From: Firmicutes bacterium CAG:145
GTDB taxonomy: Bacteria > Bacillota > Clostridia > Peptostreptococcales > Anaerovoracaceae
Direction: 5' to 3'
Length of the DNA: 7,769 nt
Assembly: GCA_000435715.1 (NCBI GenBank)
Contig: FR882593.1
Location: forward strand, 133,139-140,907
The position numbers and the translations under genes were made by a program. The first letter of the stretch is position 1, and the number at the start of each line of letters is the position of its first letter. The notes beneath the pieces were generated by a model. The model saw only the letters and a list, made by a program, of their open reading frames with translations, ran no database searches and was not told the DNA's origin. Below, piece by piece: positions 1-6,447 of this stretch.

Positions 1-85
1 TGCCGCAAGATCCCTTCTTGATTTTACCTATGCAGTATATAAATCAAATAAAGAGGCATTTTTCTGATGAAAACGATCTCGGTTA

Positions 86-925
86 TCATATACTTATATC
101 TGTGTCCTGCTCGAGGAACTTTTGGATACGTACTTGAAGCTGAGTGATATATTCCCTTTCATCCGATGTGTCGTGATTATCTATGATATAGAGTTCAATG
201 GCTTTTCCCACGGGAACAAGGTGCTTCTCTTTGGCAAAGCTCAGAATTTCCTGCCACATATCAGCTATCTGAGAATAACTGCCTCTGACGGTCATGGACA
301 AGTATGCTCCTTCAGGAAGAGTCGAATCGTATTCTTCATGGGCGTCGACGATATAAAAGGCTGAATCGAAGTGGCCGTATAGGCCTTTCTCGAGACAGTT
401 TAGCGGTATAGTGGCGCCGATGTCTCCGTTGCCTATTATATAGAGCTGGTCTTCGTATTCTGACTGTAATTTTTTGATGACAAAGTCCAGATCATCGTCC
501 CTGATGACGTTTTCGCTAAGCTTAAGTATGCGGCGTTTTGGAAGCTGCAGTACTTTTATATCTCTGTCAGTAAAACTTTCACGAGTATGACTCTCTATCT
601 CATCTATCCGTTCAGAGAGCTGCGCTTTCAGCTTATTCATCTCTTCAGTCTTCTTGTCTATAGCCGATATGGCCTCTTTGAAGAGATCTACGGTCTTGTT
701 CAGATCAAAGTCCTTCAGATGTTCTTTGATCTGGCTCATGGAAAAACCGATAGATCTGAGTTCTCTGAGAATGTTCAGAGTGCGTATGTCGTTAATGCTG
801 TACATTCTGTAGCCGTTGCTGTCTCTTTGAGGCTTGAGTATCCCGAGCTGTTCATAATATCTCAGGGAATCGGCTCCTATGTTGTACAGGGAAGATATTT
901 CGCCGATCTTGTAATATTCTTTCAT
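86..925 (-). CDS. MerR-family transcriptional regulator with BmrR/GyrI-like effector domain
   Basis: A 279-residue cytoplasmic DNA-binding regulator that probably senses small, often cationic or aromatic, compounds and activates the divergent MATE pump. Residues 4-43 carry the winged-helix MerR signature (YYKIGEIS, then DSLRYYEQLGILKP and the NGYRMYS wing). Residues about 75-113 are heptad-like and charged, fitting the dimerising coiled coil. Residues about 125-270 match the GyrI/BmrR effector fold (LPEGAYLSMTVRG, MWQEIL, IELYIIDNH), and length equals that of BmrR-type members. An ATG 15 nt further upstream is rejected as start because it overlaps the Shine-Dalgarno AGAGGTGA, which sits 5-6 nt before the chosen ATG. 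The start faces the MATE gene across 116 bp containing a MerR-type operator. The family role is established knowledge; the ligand is unknown. Confidence 0.95.
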   Translation of the reverse strand: MKEYYKIGEISSLYNIGADSLRYYEQLGILKPQRDSNGYRMYSINDIRTLNILRELRSIGFSMSQIKEHLKDFDLNKTVDLFKEAISAIDKKTEEMNKLKAQLSERIDEIESHTRESFTDRDIKVLQLPKRRILKLSENVIRDDDLDFVIKKLQSEYEDQLYIIGNGDIGATIPLNCLEKGLYGHFDSAFYIVDAHEEYDSTLPEGAYLSMTVRGSYSQIADMWQEILSFAKEKHLVPVGKAIELYIIDNHDTSDEREYITQLQVRIQKFLEQDTDISI

Positions 926-946
926 TTTTTCACCTCTCATAAAGAC

Positions 947-955
947 AGTATACCA
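947..955 (-). promoter_or_regulatory. Extended -10 promoter of the merR-type gene
   Basis: On the minus strand the sequence TGGTATACT forms an extended -10 element (TGN plus TATACT, 5 of 6 to consensus). No good -35 is seen. The expected transcription start is near 940, giving a leader of only about 15 nt that contains the Shine-Dalgarno. It lies about 30 bp from the divergent MATE promoter, so the regulator bound to the dyad could also affect its own expression. Confidence 0.5.
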
Positions 956-984
956 TGAAATATTAAGAAATTGATAAAAAACTA

Positions 985-1015
985 TTGACCTTAGTATTAT
1001 ACCAAGGTTTAAACT
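985..1015 (+). promoter_or_regulatory. MerR-activated promoter and operator dyad for the MATE gene
   Basis: The -35 is TTGACC (985-990) and the -10 is TAAACT (1010-1015), separated by 19 bp. This over-long spacer is the hallmark of promoters activated by MerR-family DNA untwisting. Inside it lies a dyad: ACCTTAGTAT (988-997), a central T (998), and ATACCAAGGT (999-1008), whose arms match at 9 of 10 positions. Position and symmetry fit binding by the divergent MerR-family protein. Direct regulation is inferred from layout. Confidence 0.85.
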
Positions 1016-1041
1016 TAATATTGAGAAAGGGTGGATTCAAA

Positions 1042-2370
1042 ATGACTAAGAATAAAAAATCGTATATAAAATCAAAATTTTTAAATTATGTTCTCCCGTC
1101 AGTGGCCGCCATGTGGGTCTATACCATATACACCATGGTAGATGGAATATTTGTGGCCAGAGGAGTAGGAAAAGAAGCTCTGGCTGCGGTCAATATATCG
1201 ATGCCGCTGATAAACGTAGCTTTCGCACTAGGCATACTCTTTGCCGTGGGAGCCAGCACAAAGGCTTCTATTTACAAAGGACAAAACAACGGGAAGAAAG
1301 CAGACAGAGTATTTACTCTCAGCACTGTTACTGTGGCCTGCGTAGGGCTCATCGTAGCGGCGGTAGTCATGTTAAACCTTACAAATGTGGCAAAACTCTT
1401 AGGAGCGACAGAAGAAACCATGGGATATGTCAAGAGCTATCTGGGCGTAATAATCATGTTTGTACCGTTTTATATGACGTCGTACAATCTCGAAGTCCTC
1501 ATCAAGGCCGACGGTTTTCCTAAAAAGGCCATAAAGACGAGTTTGGCGGGGGCTGCCACCAATATAATATTAGACGCTTTATTCGTGCTGGTATTTCACT
1601 GGGGTATCACAGGAGCCGCCGTGGCTACAGGTCTTTCTCAGGTCCTGACCTTTACGGTGTATCTGAGACATTTCTTGTCGGACAGATCGGGATTTTCTTT
1701 CGTGAAGATCAGATGGTCGGCAAAGGCCGCGGCCGGCCTTGCAAAATTAGGTACGGCTGATTGCGTGACGGAACTTTCTGTAGGAGTATGTATATTCGTA
1801 TTTAACCAGACGCTGCTTAGAGTCTCGGGAAATGACGGAGTAGTGATATACACAGTGATTTCTTATTTCGCTCAGCTGATACTGATGACCATGATGGGAA
1901 TAAATCAGGGAACGCAGCCTCTGATAAGTTACTATCACGGCCGGGAAAAGAGAGATTTCTGCAGCTATATCTTCAGGATAGCTCTGTTGTGCGCCGGAGT
2001 CTGCTCTGTATTAGCCTTTGCCATCGGGATGATATATCCGGCTCCTATAGTGGGAGTGTATATAGACAGGACGCTGGACCCTGAATTGTTTGAAAGAGGG
2101 ATCGAAGCTTTCAGACTTTATTCGCCGGCCTTTATTCCTCTGGGGGCGGTGATAATCCTTATGGGATACTTTACGTCCATAGAACTGCCTAAGTCAGCCA
2201 TGAGCATATCCATAGGACGAGGTTTAGTCTTTACCAGCGCATTTGTCATTATCCTGTCTTATGTTTTAGGCGAAGTCGGAGTATGGATGTCGGCAGCCGT
2301 GTCGGAAATGTGCGCGCTGATATTGGCTTTGGCGCTGTACAGAAAACAGAAGAGATCCTCATCTGTCTAG
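1042..2370 (+). CDS. MATE-family multidrug efflux transporter (MepA-like)
   Basis: A 442-residue integral membrane protein expected to export drugs or metabolites in exchange for Na+ or H+. The sequence is a run of hydrophobic segments typical of the 12-helix MATE fold. An N-terminal YTMVDGIFVARGVGKEALAA block (about residues 29-48) is characteristic of MATE helix 1-2, with the matching second-half block GINQGTQPLISYYHG further on. Length is normal for the MepA-like subgroup (about 450). ATG 1042 is chosen because AGAAAGGGTGG lies 7 nt upstream; the same frame is open back to a TTG at 985, but that codon is part of the -35 element. The gene is divergent from the MerR regulator and preceded by its operator, so ligand-inducible expression is likely. 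No intrinsic terminator is visible after the stop; a 5-bp GCAGG/CCTGC hairpin at 2372-2391 lacks a T-run. Substrate is unknown. Confidence 0.95.
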   Translation: MTKNKKSYIKSKFLNYVLPSVAAMWVYTIYTMVDGIFVARGVGKEALAAVNISMPLINVAFALGILFAVGASTKASIYKGQNNGKKADRVFTLSTVTVACVGLIVAAVVMLNLTNVAKLLGATEETMGYVKSYLGVIIMFVPFYMTSYNLEVLIKADGFPKKAIKTSLAGAATNIILDALFVLVFHWGITGAAVATGLSQVLTFTVYLRHFLSDRSGFSFVKIRWSAKAAAGLAKLGTADCVTELSVGVCIFVFNQTLLRVSGNDGVVIYTVISYFAQLILMTMMGINQGTQPLISYYHGREKRDFCSYIFRIALLCAGVCSVLAFAIGMIYPAPIVGVYIDRTLDPELFERGIEAFRLYSPAFIPLGAVIILMGYFTSIELPKSAMSISIGRGLVFTSAFVIILSYVLGEVGVWMSAAVSEMCALILALALYRKQKRSSSV

Positions 2371-2432
2371 TGCAGGTTGATGAGAGCCTGCCTCCTTCCA
2401 TGATATTTTCTGTGGTGAGGTGTAATGCTTTG

Positions 2433-2441
2433 TGATAAAAT
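2433..2441 (+). promoter_or_regulatory. Possible extended -10 promoter for the nucleoside phosphorylase gene
   Basis: TGATAAAAT is an extended -10 (TGN plus TAAAAT, 5 of 6). The identical nine bases occur in the promoter at 3867-3875. No convincing -35 lies 16-18 bp upstream. It gives a leader of about 70 nt before the phosphorylase ATG, and the MATE gene could also read through. Confidence 0.4.
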
Positions 2442-2517
2442 AACGTCATAGCGTAGCCTCAAGAAGAGGGGCAGCCATGCCAAGAAAAACAGATTTAAAA
2501 CCGGAGGAGAAGAATAT

Positions 2518-3276
2518 ATGATTCTTGAACAGTACGATAGAGAACCATGGGGTATATTGAGGCCCGACCATGTCGTAAAAAGGAGAGACGGTTTTCCTGA
2601 GACTGTGGTATTTGAATTCTCTGAAGCCGTGATAAGAGAGACCGCGCGGCTTGCCGGCGGAGAAATCGCCGGAAAACTTATCAGCACCGCAGGGACTACC
2701 CCCGTATATAAGATAAATTATAAGGGACGCGAGCTGGGAATATGCCAGGCCTTTATAGGAGCCGCCGCATGCGTCAGCAATATGGAGGAAATAACAGCTA
2801 TGGGGGCGAAGAAGATCTTTGTATGCGGCGAGTGCGGCGTGCTGGACGCATCCATAGAAGATGCTAAGATCATAATACCTACTTGTGCCGTCAGAGATGA
2901 GGGAACCAGCTATCACTATCTGCCTGCGGAAGATGAGATCGCTATGGATGAAGATGTGATACAGATCATACGCCGAGTGCTGGAGCAGAGAAATATAAAA
3001 TATATTTCAGGCAAGATCTGGACCACCGACGCTCCCTACAGGGAGACGAGGGAGAAGATGAAGAGACGAAGAGAGGCAGGATGCATAGCAGTTGATATGG
3101 AATGTTCCGCTCTCGCCGCGTTTTCCAGGATGAGAGGAATAAGATACGGGCAGTTTGTCTATGCCGCCGATAACCTGGACGCCGATGAGTGGCAACAGAG
3201 AGGGCTTACGGTACGCCCGGCGTCGCAGAAAGCCGAGATCTTCCAAATCGCTTTAGAATGTGCCTGTTTATTGTAA
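2518..3276 (+). CDS. Nucleoside phosphorylase (PNP/UDP phosphorylase family)
   Basis: A 252-residue cytosolic enzyme of the nucleoside phosphorylase-I fold, which cleaves the N-glycosidic bond of a purine or pyrimidine nucleoside with phosphate for base and sugar salvage. Visible landmarks are CGECGVLD at 103-110 (position of the family's central GTxG-like strand turn), R126 in CAVRDEGTSYHY, TTDAPYRET at 169-177, and AVDMECSAL at 191-199. The last contains the ribose-binding MEC-type Glu (E195), nearly invariant in the family. Length is normal (about 240-260). The start is set by GGAGGAG 8 nt upstream. Base specificity cannot be told: TTDAPYRET is unlike the classic E. coli uridine phosphorylase or DeoD motifs, so an uncharacterised subgroup is possible. 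Neighbours (a drug pump upstream, an unknown small protein downstream) do not help. Confidence 0.92.
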   Translation: MILEQYDREPWGILRPDHVVKRRDGFPETVVFEFSEAVIRETARLAGGEIAGKLISTAGTTPVYKINYKGRELGICQAFIGAAACVSNMEEITAMGAKKIFVCGECGVLDASIEDAKIIIPTCAVRDEGTSYHYLPAEDEIAMDEDVIQIIRRVLEQRNIKYISGKIWTTDAPYRETREKMKRRREAGCIAVDMECSALAAFSRMRGIRYGQFVYAADNLDADEWQQRGLTVRPASQKAEIFQIALECACLL

Positions 3277-3339
3277 AAAATACAAAGATGAATTGAAATA
3301 TTTGGAACAAAAAATAAAGAAAAATGAGAAGTATTTGAA

Positions 3340-3345
3340 TATAAT
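3340..3345 (+). promoter_or_regulatory. Possible -10 element for the 79-residue gene
   Basis: A perfect TATAAT occurs 45 bp before the next ATG in a very A-rich gap. No acceptable -35 is found 16-18 bp upstream, and TTGGAA at 3302 is too far away. It may be fortuitous, with the gene co-transcribed from the phosphorylase. Confidence 0.35.
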
Positions 3346-3390
3346 GAGGTTGTAAACGAAAAGATCACAGATCAAAGAAGGAGGCCCATT

Positions 3391-3630
3391 ATGTTGAGCA
3401 GAAAAGATTTGCTGAGAACTGCTTTTGATGAAGCAGTGAGAGTAGTTAGCATCAGCTGGACGGAAGAAAAAGTGGCCAGGGCGGCTATAGAAAACAGAAT
3501 GAACGATTACGCCCGACGGGAGGGAGTAACGTTTTCTGATCACGAGATCTGCCAGGCCGTTGAAGACGGATTAGATTCGCTTAAAAAAGCAGGAGACGAT
3601 TTCAAATATCAGATGAAGATGATGAACTAA
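3391..3630 (+). CDS. Small hypothetical protein, 79 residues
   Basis: I do not recognise this protein. It is soluble, has no signal peptide or membrane segment, is highly charged, and is predicted to be mostly helical. It begins LSRKDLLRTAFDEAVR; the middle (about 24-45) is EEKVARAAIENRMNDYARREG, and it ends with KKAGDDFKYQMKMMN. There is no zinc-binding Cys pattern or obvious HTH signature. Evidence for being real is a very strong Shine-Dalgarno (AAGGAGG, 3378-3384) 6 nt before ATG, codon use like its neighbours, and a strong terminator 39 bp after the stop. It lies 114 bp after the phosphorylase gene in the same direction and could be co-transcribed. Function is unknown. Confidence 0.75.
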   Translation: MLSRKDLLRTAFDEAVRVVSISWTEEKVARAAIENRMNDYARREGVTFSDHEICQAVEDGLDSLKKAGDDFKYQMKMMN

Positions 3631-3669
3631 GCTCAACCGCTGCCGAAAGCTTGAACCGATTTTAATGAT

Positions 3670-3719
3670 AAAAAACAGCTACCCGGAAAGATCGACAAGA
3701 CAGAAGGCAGCTGTTTTTT
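3670..3719 (+). terminator. Intrinsic terminator, possibly bidirectional
   Basis: AAAAAACAGCT (3670-3680) pairs perfectly with AGCTGTTTTTT (3709-3719). The stem can extend inward by CC/GG after one A-C mismatch. The six T residues on the right arm give a U-tract on the plus strand, and the A-run on the left gives one on the minus strand. The loop (about 22-28 nt) is longer than usual. It ends the phosphorylase/79-residue transcription unit. Confidence 0.8.
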
Positions 3720-3754
3720 GATATCTTCATTTTGATTTCTCCTATAAATAAAAT

Positions 3755-3791
3755 AAGACGCATAAGGTCCATGTCCGGACTTACGTGTCTT
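3755..3791. repeat. Isolated imperfect palindrome (15-bp stem) in a gene-free gap
   Basis: Left arm 3755-3770 (AAGACGCATAAGGTCC) pairs with right arm 3777-3791 (GGACTTACGTGTCTT) around a 6-nt loop. The stem has about 14 pairs plus one G-U wobble when read as plus-strand RNA, one mismatch (A3762/C3784) and one bulged G (3767). It stands between the terminator and the next promoter. There is no plus-strand T-run after it; on the minus strand it is followed by ATTTTATTTATAGG, so it could terminate leftward transcription. It may be a REP-like element, protein-binding site or terminator; which is unknown. Confidence 0.6.
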
Positions 3792-3847
3792 GCTGCTCGA
3801 CGATATAAATATTTTACCACCGATGAAAATAAATTTTCAAATGTTTT

Positions 3848-3875
3848 TTGAAAAATTTCTAAATAGTGATAAAAT
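3848..3875 (+). promoter_or_regulatory. Promoter of the ABM-protein/aminotransferase operon
   Basis: TTGAAA (3848-3853), a 16-bp spacer, and TAAAAT (3870-3875) preceded by TGA to form an extended -10 (TGATAAAAT). It lies just upstream of the GGAGG Shine-Dalgarno of the first gene and gives a leader of about 15 nt. Confidence 0.65.
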
Positions 3876-3896
3876 ATAAAAAAGGAGGTCGACGAG

Positions 3897-4181
3897 ATGA
3901 AAAACTTTTATGTGACATATAAATTTAAAAATGCGAAAGACAGAAGCGAATTTCTCAGAGAAGTAAAGCCATATGCGCAGATCAGCAGACAAGAAGAGGG
4001 CTGCGTCAGATATGACTATTATTATCCGGCAGAGTCGGATCTTGAACTTATGTTATGGGAACAGTGGGAGACTGCAGGCTGCCAGGAAGAACATATGAGA
4101 AGGCCGCATTTTGCCAAGATCGGCGAACTTAAAGAAAAATATGAAGCAGAAACAGAATTGATGACTGAAGAAACAGTATAG
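3897..4181 (+). CDS. Antibiotic biosynthesis monooxygenase (ABM) domain protein
   Basis: A 94-residue cytosolic protein of the dimeric alpha+beta barrel superfamily (ABM, YgiN-like). It starts MKNFYVTYKFK, with the first helix NAKDRSEFLREVKPYAQ at about 13-29. The family's signature EEGCVRYDYYYPAESD follows at about 33-48, then LMLWEQWET at about 52-60 and the HMRRPHFAKIGEL helix at about 66-78. Length is typical (about 95-105). Members include quinol monooxygenases and heme-degrading enzymes, but many have no known substrate, so the reaction here is not assigned. The heme-oxygenase catalytic Asn/Trp arrangement is not evident. The start is fixed by GGAGG 8 nt upstream. The stop is 18 nt before the aminotransferase ATG, so the two form an operon. 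Confidence 0.9.
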   Translation: MKNFYVTYKFKNAKDRSEFLREVKPYAQISRQEEGCVRYDYYYPAESDLELMLWEQWETAGCQEEHMRRPHFAKIGELKEKYEAETELMTEETV

Positions 4182-4199
4182 AGAGGGTAAAGAAAATTT

Positions 4200-5402
4200 A
4201 TGAAGGTCAAACAGGCTGACCGTCTCATAGGCGTACCTATGTCAAAGACGAGAATAATATTTGCCGAATGTGCCAGGCTTGCAGGCGAAGGCGTAGACGT
4301 AACGGCGCTTACTCTTGGAGAACCGGATTTTGACACCCCTGAATTTATAAAGGAGTCATGCAAGAAAGCCCTTGACGAGGGACATACAAAGTATACCGAC
4401 AATATCGGAATACTTCCTCTGCGCATAGCTATATGCGATAAGCTCAAGAGAGAAAACGGTCTCGATTATGATCCGCAAGAGATAATCGCAACTACAGGAG
4501 TAGCTCAGGGAATGTTCGCCGCAATGCTGTCATTTCTGAATCCGGGAGACGAAGTGTTAATACCCGATCCCGTGTATCTGACGTATTCTGCTATTCCCAA
4601 GATAGCGGGAGCCGAAGTGAAAAGATATAAACTTCTGGAAGAAAATAATTTTAACATCGATGTCAAGCAGATTGAGTCTCTCATAAGTGAAAAGACCAGG
4701 ATGATCGCAATAGTATCTCCGAACAATCCCACGGGAAGCGTGTTGAAAAGAGCTGATGTTGAGGCGCTGGCAGATATAGCAAAAAAACATGATCTTTTAG
4801 TGCTTTCTGATGAGATATACGAAAGACTGACTTACAGCGAAGAAAATCCTCATATAAGCATAGCCTCCCTGCCGGGAATGAAAGAGAGGACCATCTTGCT
4901 TAACGGGCTTTCTAAGAGTATGGCAATGACGGGCTGGAGGCTGGGATATATAGCCGCAGATGAGAAATTGATAGATCCCCTTAACAGAATGTGCTTTTAT
5001 ATGACAGCCGGCGCCACATCTTTTGTTCAGGAGGCGGCCGTAACAGCCCTGTCACATGATGAGGGATCTGTTGAGAAGATGAGAAGCGAATTCAAAAAAC
5101 GCAGAGATTTTCTGTTTTCGTACATAGACAGTACGAAAAATTTCAGCTGCGTCATGCCCGAAGGAGCGTTTTACGTTTTTATGAATATCAAAAGAACCGG
5201 CATGTCGTCAGATGAATTTTGCGAATATGCACTTGAAAAACATCAGTTAGCATTTATACCGGGAGACGCATTCGGAGAATGTGGACAGGGGTACGTAAGG
5301 ATATCTTACGCCGCATCTATGGATAAGCTTAGGCAGGCTATGGACAAGCTTGCAAAGATAGACAGAGAAATTTCTGAGGATAGGATATCTGTGCGGAAAT
5401 AA
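4200..5402 (+). CDS. Pyridoxal-phosphate-dependent class I/II aminotransferase (AspC-like)
   Basis: A 400-residue cytosolic enzyme of the fold-type I aspartate aminotransferase family, transferring an amino group between an amino acid and a 2-oxo acid. The full catalytic set is visible: LGEPDFDTP at 39-47; SPNNPTG at 173-179 with the PLP-ring Asn176; DEIY at 204-207 with Asp204 contacting the pyridine nitrogen; SKSMAMTGWRLGY at 238-250 with Schiff-base Lys239 and phosphate-binding Arg247; and GYVRISYA with substrate-carboxylate Arg367. Length is normal, with no truncation. The start aligns with the usual family N-terminus, but its Shine-Dalgarno (GAGAGGG, 4181-4187) is 12 nt away, so translation may depend partly on coupling with the ABM gene ending 18 nt upstream. 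Substrate (Asp, aromatic, Ala or other) cannot be read from sequence alone. No clear intrinsic terminator follows. Confidence 0.96.
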   Translation: MKVKQADRLIGVPMSKTRIIFAECARLAGEGVDVTALTLGEPDFDTPEFIKESCKKALDEGHTKYTDNIGILPLRIAICDKLKRENGLDYDPQEIIATTGVAQGMFAAMLSFLNPGDEVLIPDPVYLTYSAIPKIAGAEVKRYKLLEENNFNIDVKQIESLISEKTRMIAIVSPNNPTGSVLKRADVEALADIAKKHDLLVLSDEIYERLTYSEENPHISIASLPGMKERTILLNGLSKSMAMTGWRLGYIAADEKLIDPLNRMCFYMTAGATSFVQEAAVTALSHDEGSVEKMRSEFKKRRDFLFSYIDSTKNFSCVMPEGAFYVFMNIKRTGMSSDEFCEYALEKHQLAFIPGDAFGECGQGYVRISYAASMDKLRQAMDKLAKIDREISEDRISVRK

Positions 5403-5455
5403 ATATAAAGGCGCCGAGAACTCTTCTCATATTAAAAAACATTACCCTGCGCTCC

Positions 5456-5484
5456 TTGAATTCGCGCCAAAAAAGCGTTAAAAT
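5456..5484 (+). promoter_or_regulatory. Promoter of the DUF1275 membrane-protein gene
   Basis: TTGAAT (5456-5461), a 17-bp spacer, and TAAAAT (5479-5484). Start of transcription would be near 5491, about 20 nt before the GTG start. It lies in the 110-bp gap after the aminotransferase. Confidence 0.65.
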
Positions 5485-5512
5485 ATATGGCAGTACAAGA
5501 GGGAGGCCTTAA

Positions 5513-6388
5513 GTGGAAAGCGAAAATATGGAACACATGGACAAGACGGAACATGAGGAAGACTGCGGCAAAAACGATGGTTTGAGAGCTGACGAAAGAC
5601 GGGACATATTAGAAGAACGTCTTGAGGCAGACGCTTGCATAGAATCGACGTCGGAGGAGGATGCAAGGACGGCGGAAGAAGAGGAAGAATATTATCTGGC
5701 TTGCGAGAGGAGATGGGTATTTCTCATGCTCATGCTGGTGGCAGGGTTTTACGGAGTATTCACCTTTTTGTTGCGGGGAGGAGTGTTCTGCAACGCGCAG
5801 ACCGGAAATTTTGTATTTTTGGCCATTGCCATAGGAACCTTTCAATGGAAGCAGGCCGTCTATTATCTGCTGCCTATGAGCGCTTATCTGCTGGGTACTA
5901 TGGTCTCCGAAATCATACCAAGGCCTGTAAAGCGGACGCATATCATAAGATGGGATACGCTTTTAGTTCTCATAGAAATGATAGCTGTAATAATACTGGG
6001 GTGGCTGCCCGAAACTGCGCCCCATCAGATATCGCAGATAACTATCAATTTTATCTGCGCCATGCAGTATAATACTTTCAGGCAGGCGCAGGGCATACCT
6101 ATGGCTACGACTTTCTGCACCAATCACGTCCGGCAGATAGGTCTTACGATAGTAAAAAAGCTGCGAAAGAAATCCGGCGGCGATGTGGATATAAAGATGT
6201 GGACGCATATACGGATGCTTCTTTTCTTCGTCATAGGCGGAGCGGCTTCGGCCGTTCTCTGCGGAATTTTCAAGGGAAAAGCCATATGGTTCACCCTTAT
6301 TCCCCTCACCATAGTGTTTACGGGACTCCTCTATGCAGACAGAGTTACAGAACATGACAAGATAGAGGAGACGCCAAGGGGACATTAG
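5513..6388 (+). CDS. DUF1275 (YoaK-family) membrane protein with acidic N-terminal tail
   Basis: A 291-residue inner-membrane protein of the DUF1275/YoaK family, whose transport or other role is not established. The core starts near residue 67 with hydrophobic segments at about 69-88, 100-130, 148-164, 232-252 and 257-274. The family hallmark GGVFCNAQTGNFVFL is at 89-103, and the second-half counterpart PMATTFCTNHVRQIG is at 196-210. The first about 66 residues are not part of the usual domain: they are rich in Glu/Asp (ending EEEEEYYLACERR) and probably disordered and cytoplasmic. GTG 5513 is chosen because GGGAGG is 6 nt upstream. An in-frame ATG at 5528 would be further from it and would still leave most of the tail. 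The gene has its own promoter and is followed 11 bp later by the riboswitch promoter. Confidence 0.92.
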   Translation: MESENMEHMDKTEHEEDCGKNDGLRADERRDILEERLEADACIESTSEEDARTAEEEEEYYLACERRWVFLMLMLVAGFYGVFTFLLRGGVFCNAQTGNFVFLAIAIGTFQWKQAVYYLLPMSAYLLGTMVSEIIPRPVKRTHIIRWDTLLVLIEMIAVIILGWLPETAPHQISQITINFICAMQYNTFRQAQGIPMATTFCTNHVRQIGLTIVKKLRKKSGGDVDIKMWTHIRMLLFFVIGGAASAVLCGIFKGKAIWFTLIPLTIVFTGLLYADRVTEHDKIEETPRGH

Positions 6389-6398
6389 AAGAATTCAC

Positions 6399-6427
6399 TT
6401 GACAATAACAGCTTATTAAATTATGAT
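6399..6427 (+). promoter_or_regulatory. Strong near-consensus promoter for the riboswitch transcript
   Basis: TTGACA (6399-6404, perfect), a 17-bp spacer, and TATGAT (6422-6427, 5 of 6). Transcription should start around 6434, about 14 nt before the riboswitch aptamer. It is the best promoter in the window and starts a leader of about 400 nt. Confidence 0.85.
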
Positions 6428-6447
6428 ATAAGTATAAATTGAATATT

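Noticed and set aside
1..85. 3' end of a plus-strand gene converging on the merR-type gene, and a CAAGA/TCTTG hairpin at 6-20
   Set aside because: Two plus-strand frames are open from the window edge (stops at 65-67 and near 135), but neither tail is recognisable and both are too short to judge. The hairpin has only 5 bp and no clear T-run.
985..1041. N-terminal extension of the MATE protein from a TTG at 985
   Set aside because: The TTG is part of the -35 TTGACC and the stretch is the promoter/operator. ATG 1042 has a proper Shine-Dalgarno.
2249..2916. Minus-strand open frames over the MATE end and the phosphorylase
   Set aside because: They overlap strongly supported plus-strand genes, lack ribosome sites and have no recognisable protein features.
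5403..5455. Terminator after the aminotransferase
   Set aside because: GAGAA/TTCTC (5416-5428) is a 5-bp stem with a 3-base loop and no T-run after it. GGCGC/GCGCC pairing needs a 49-base loop that overlaps the next promoter.
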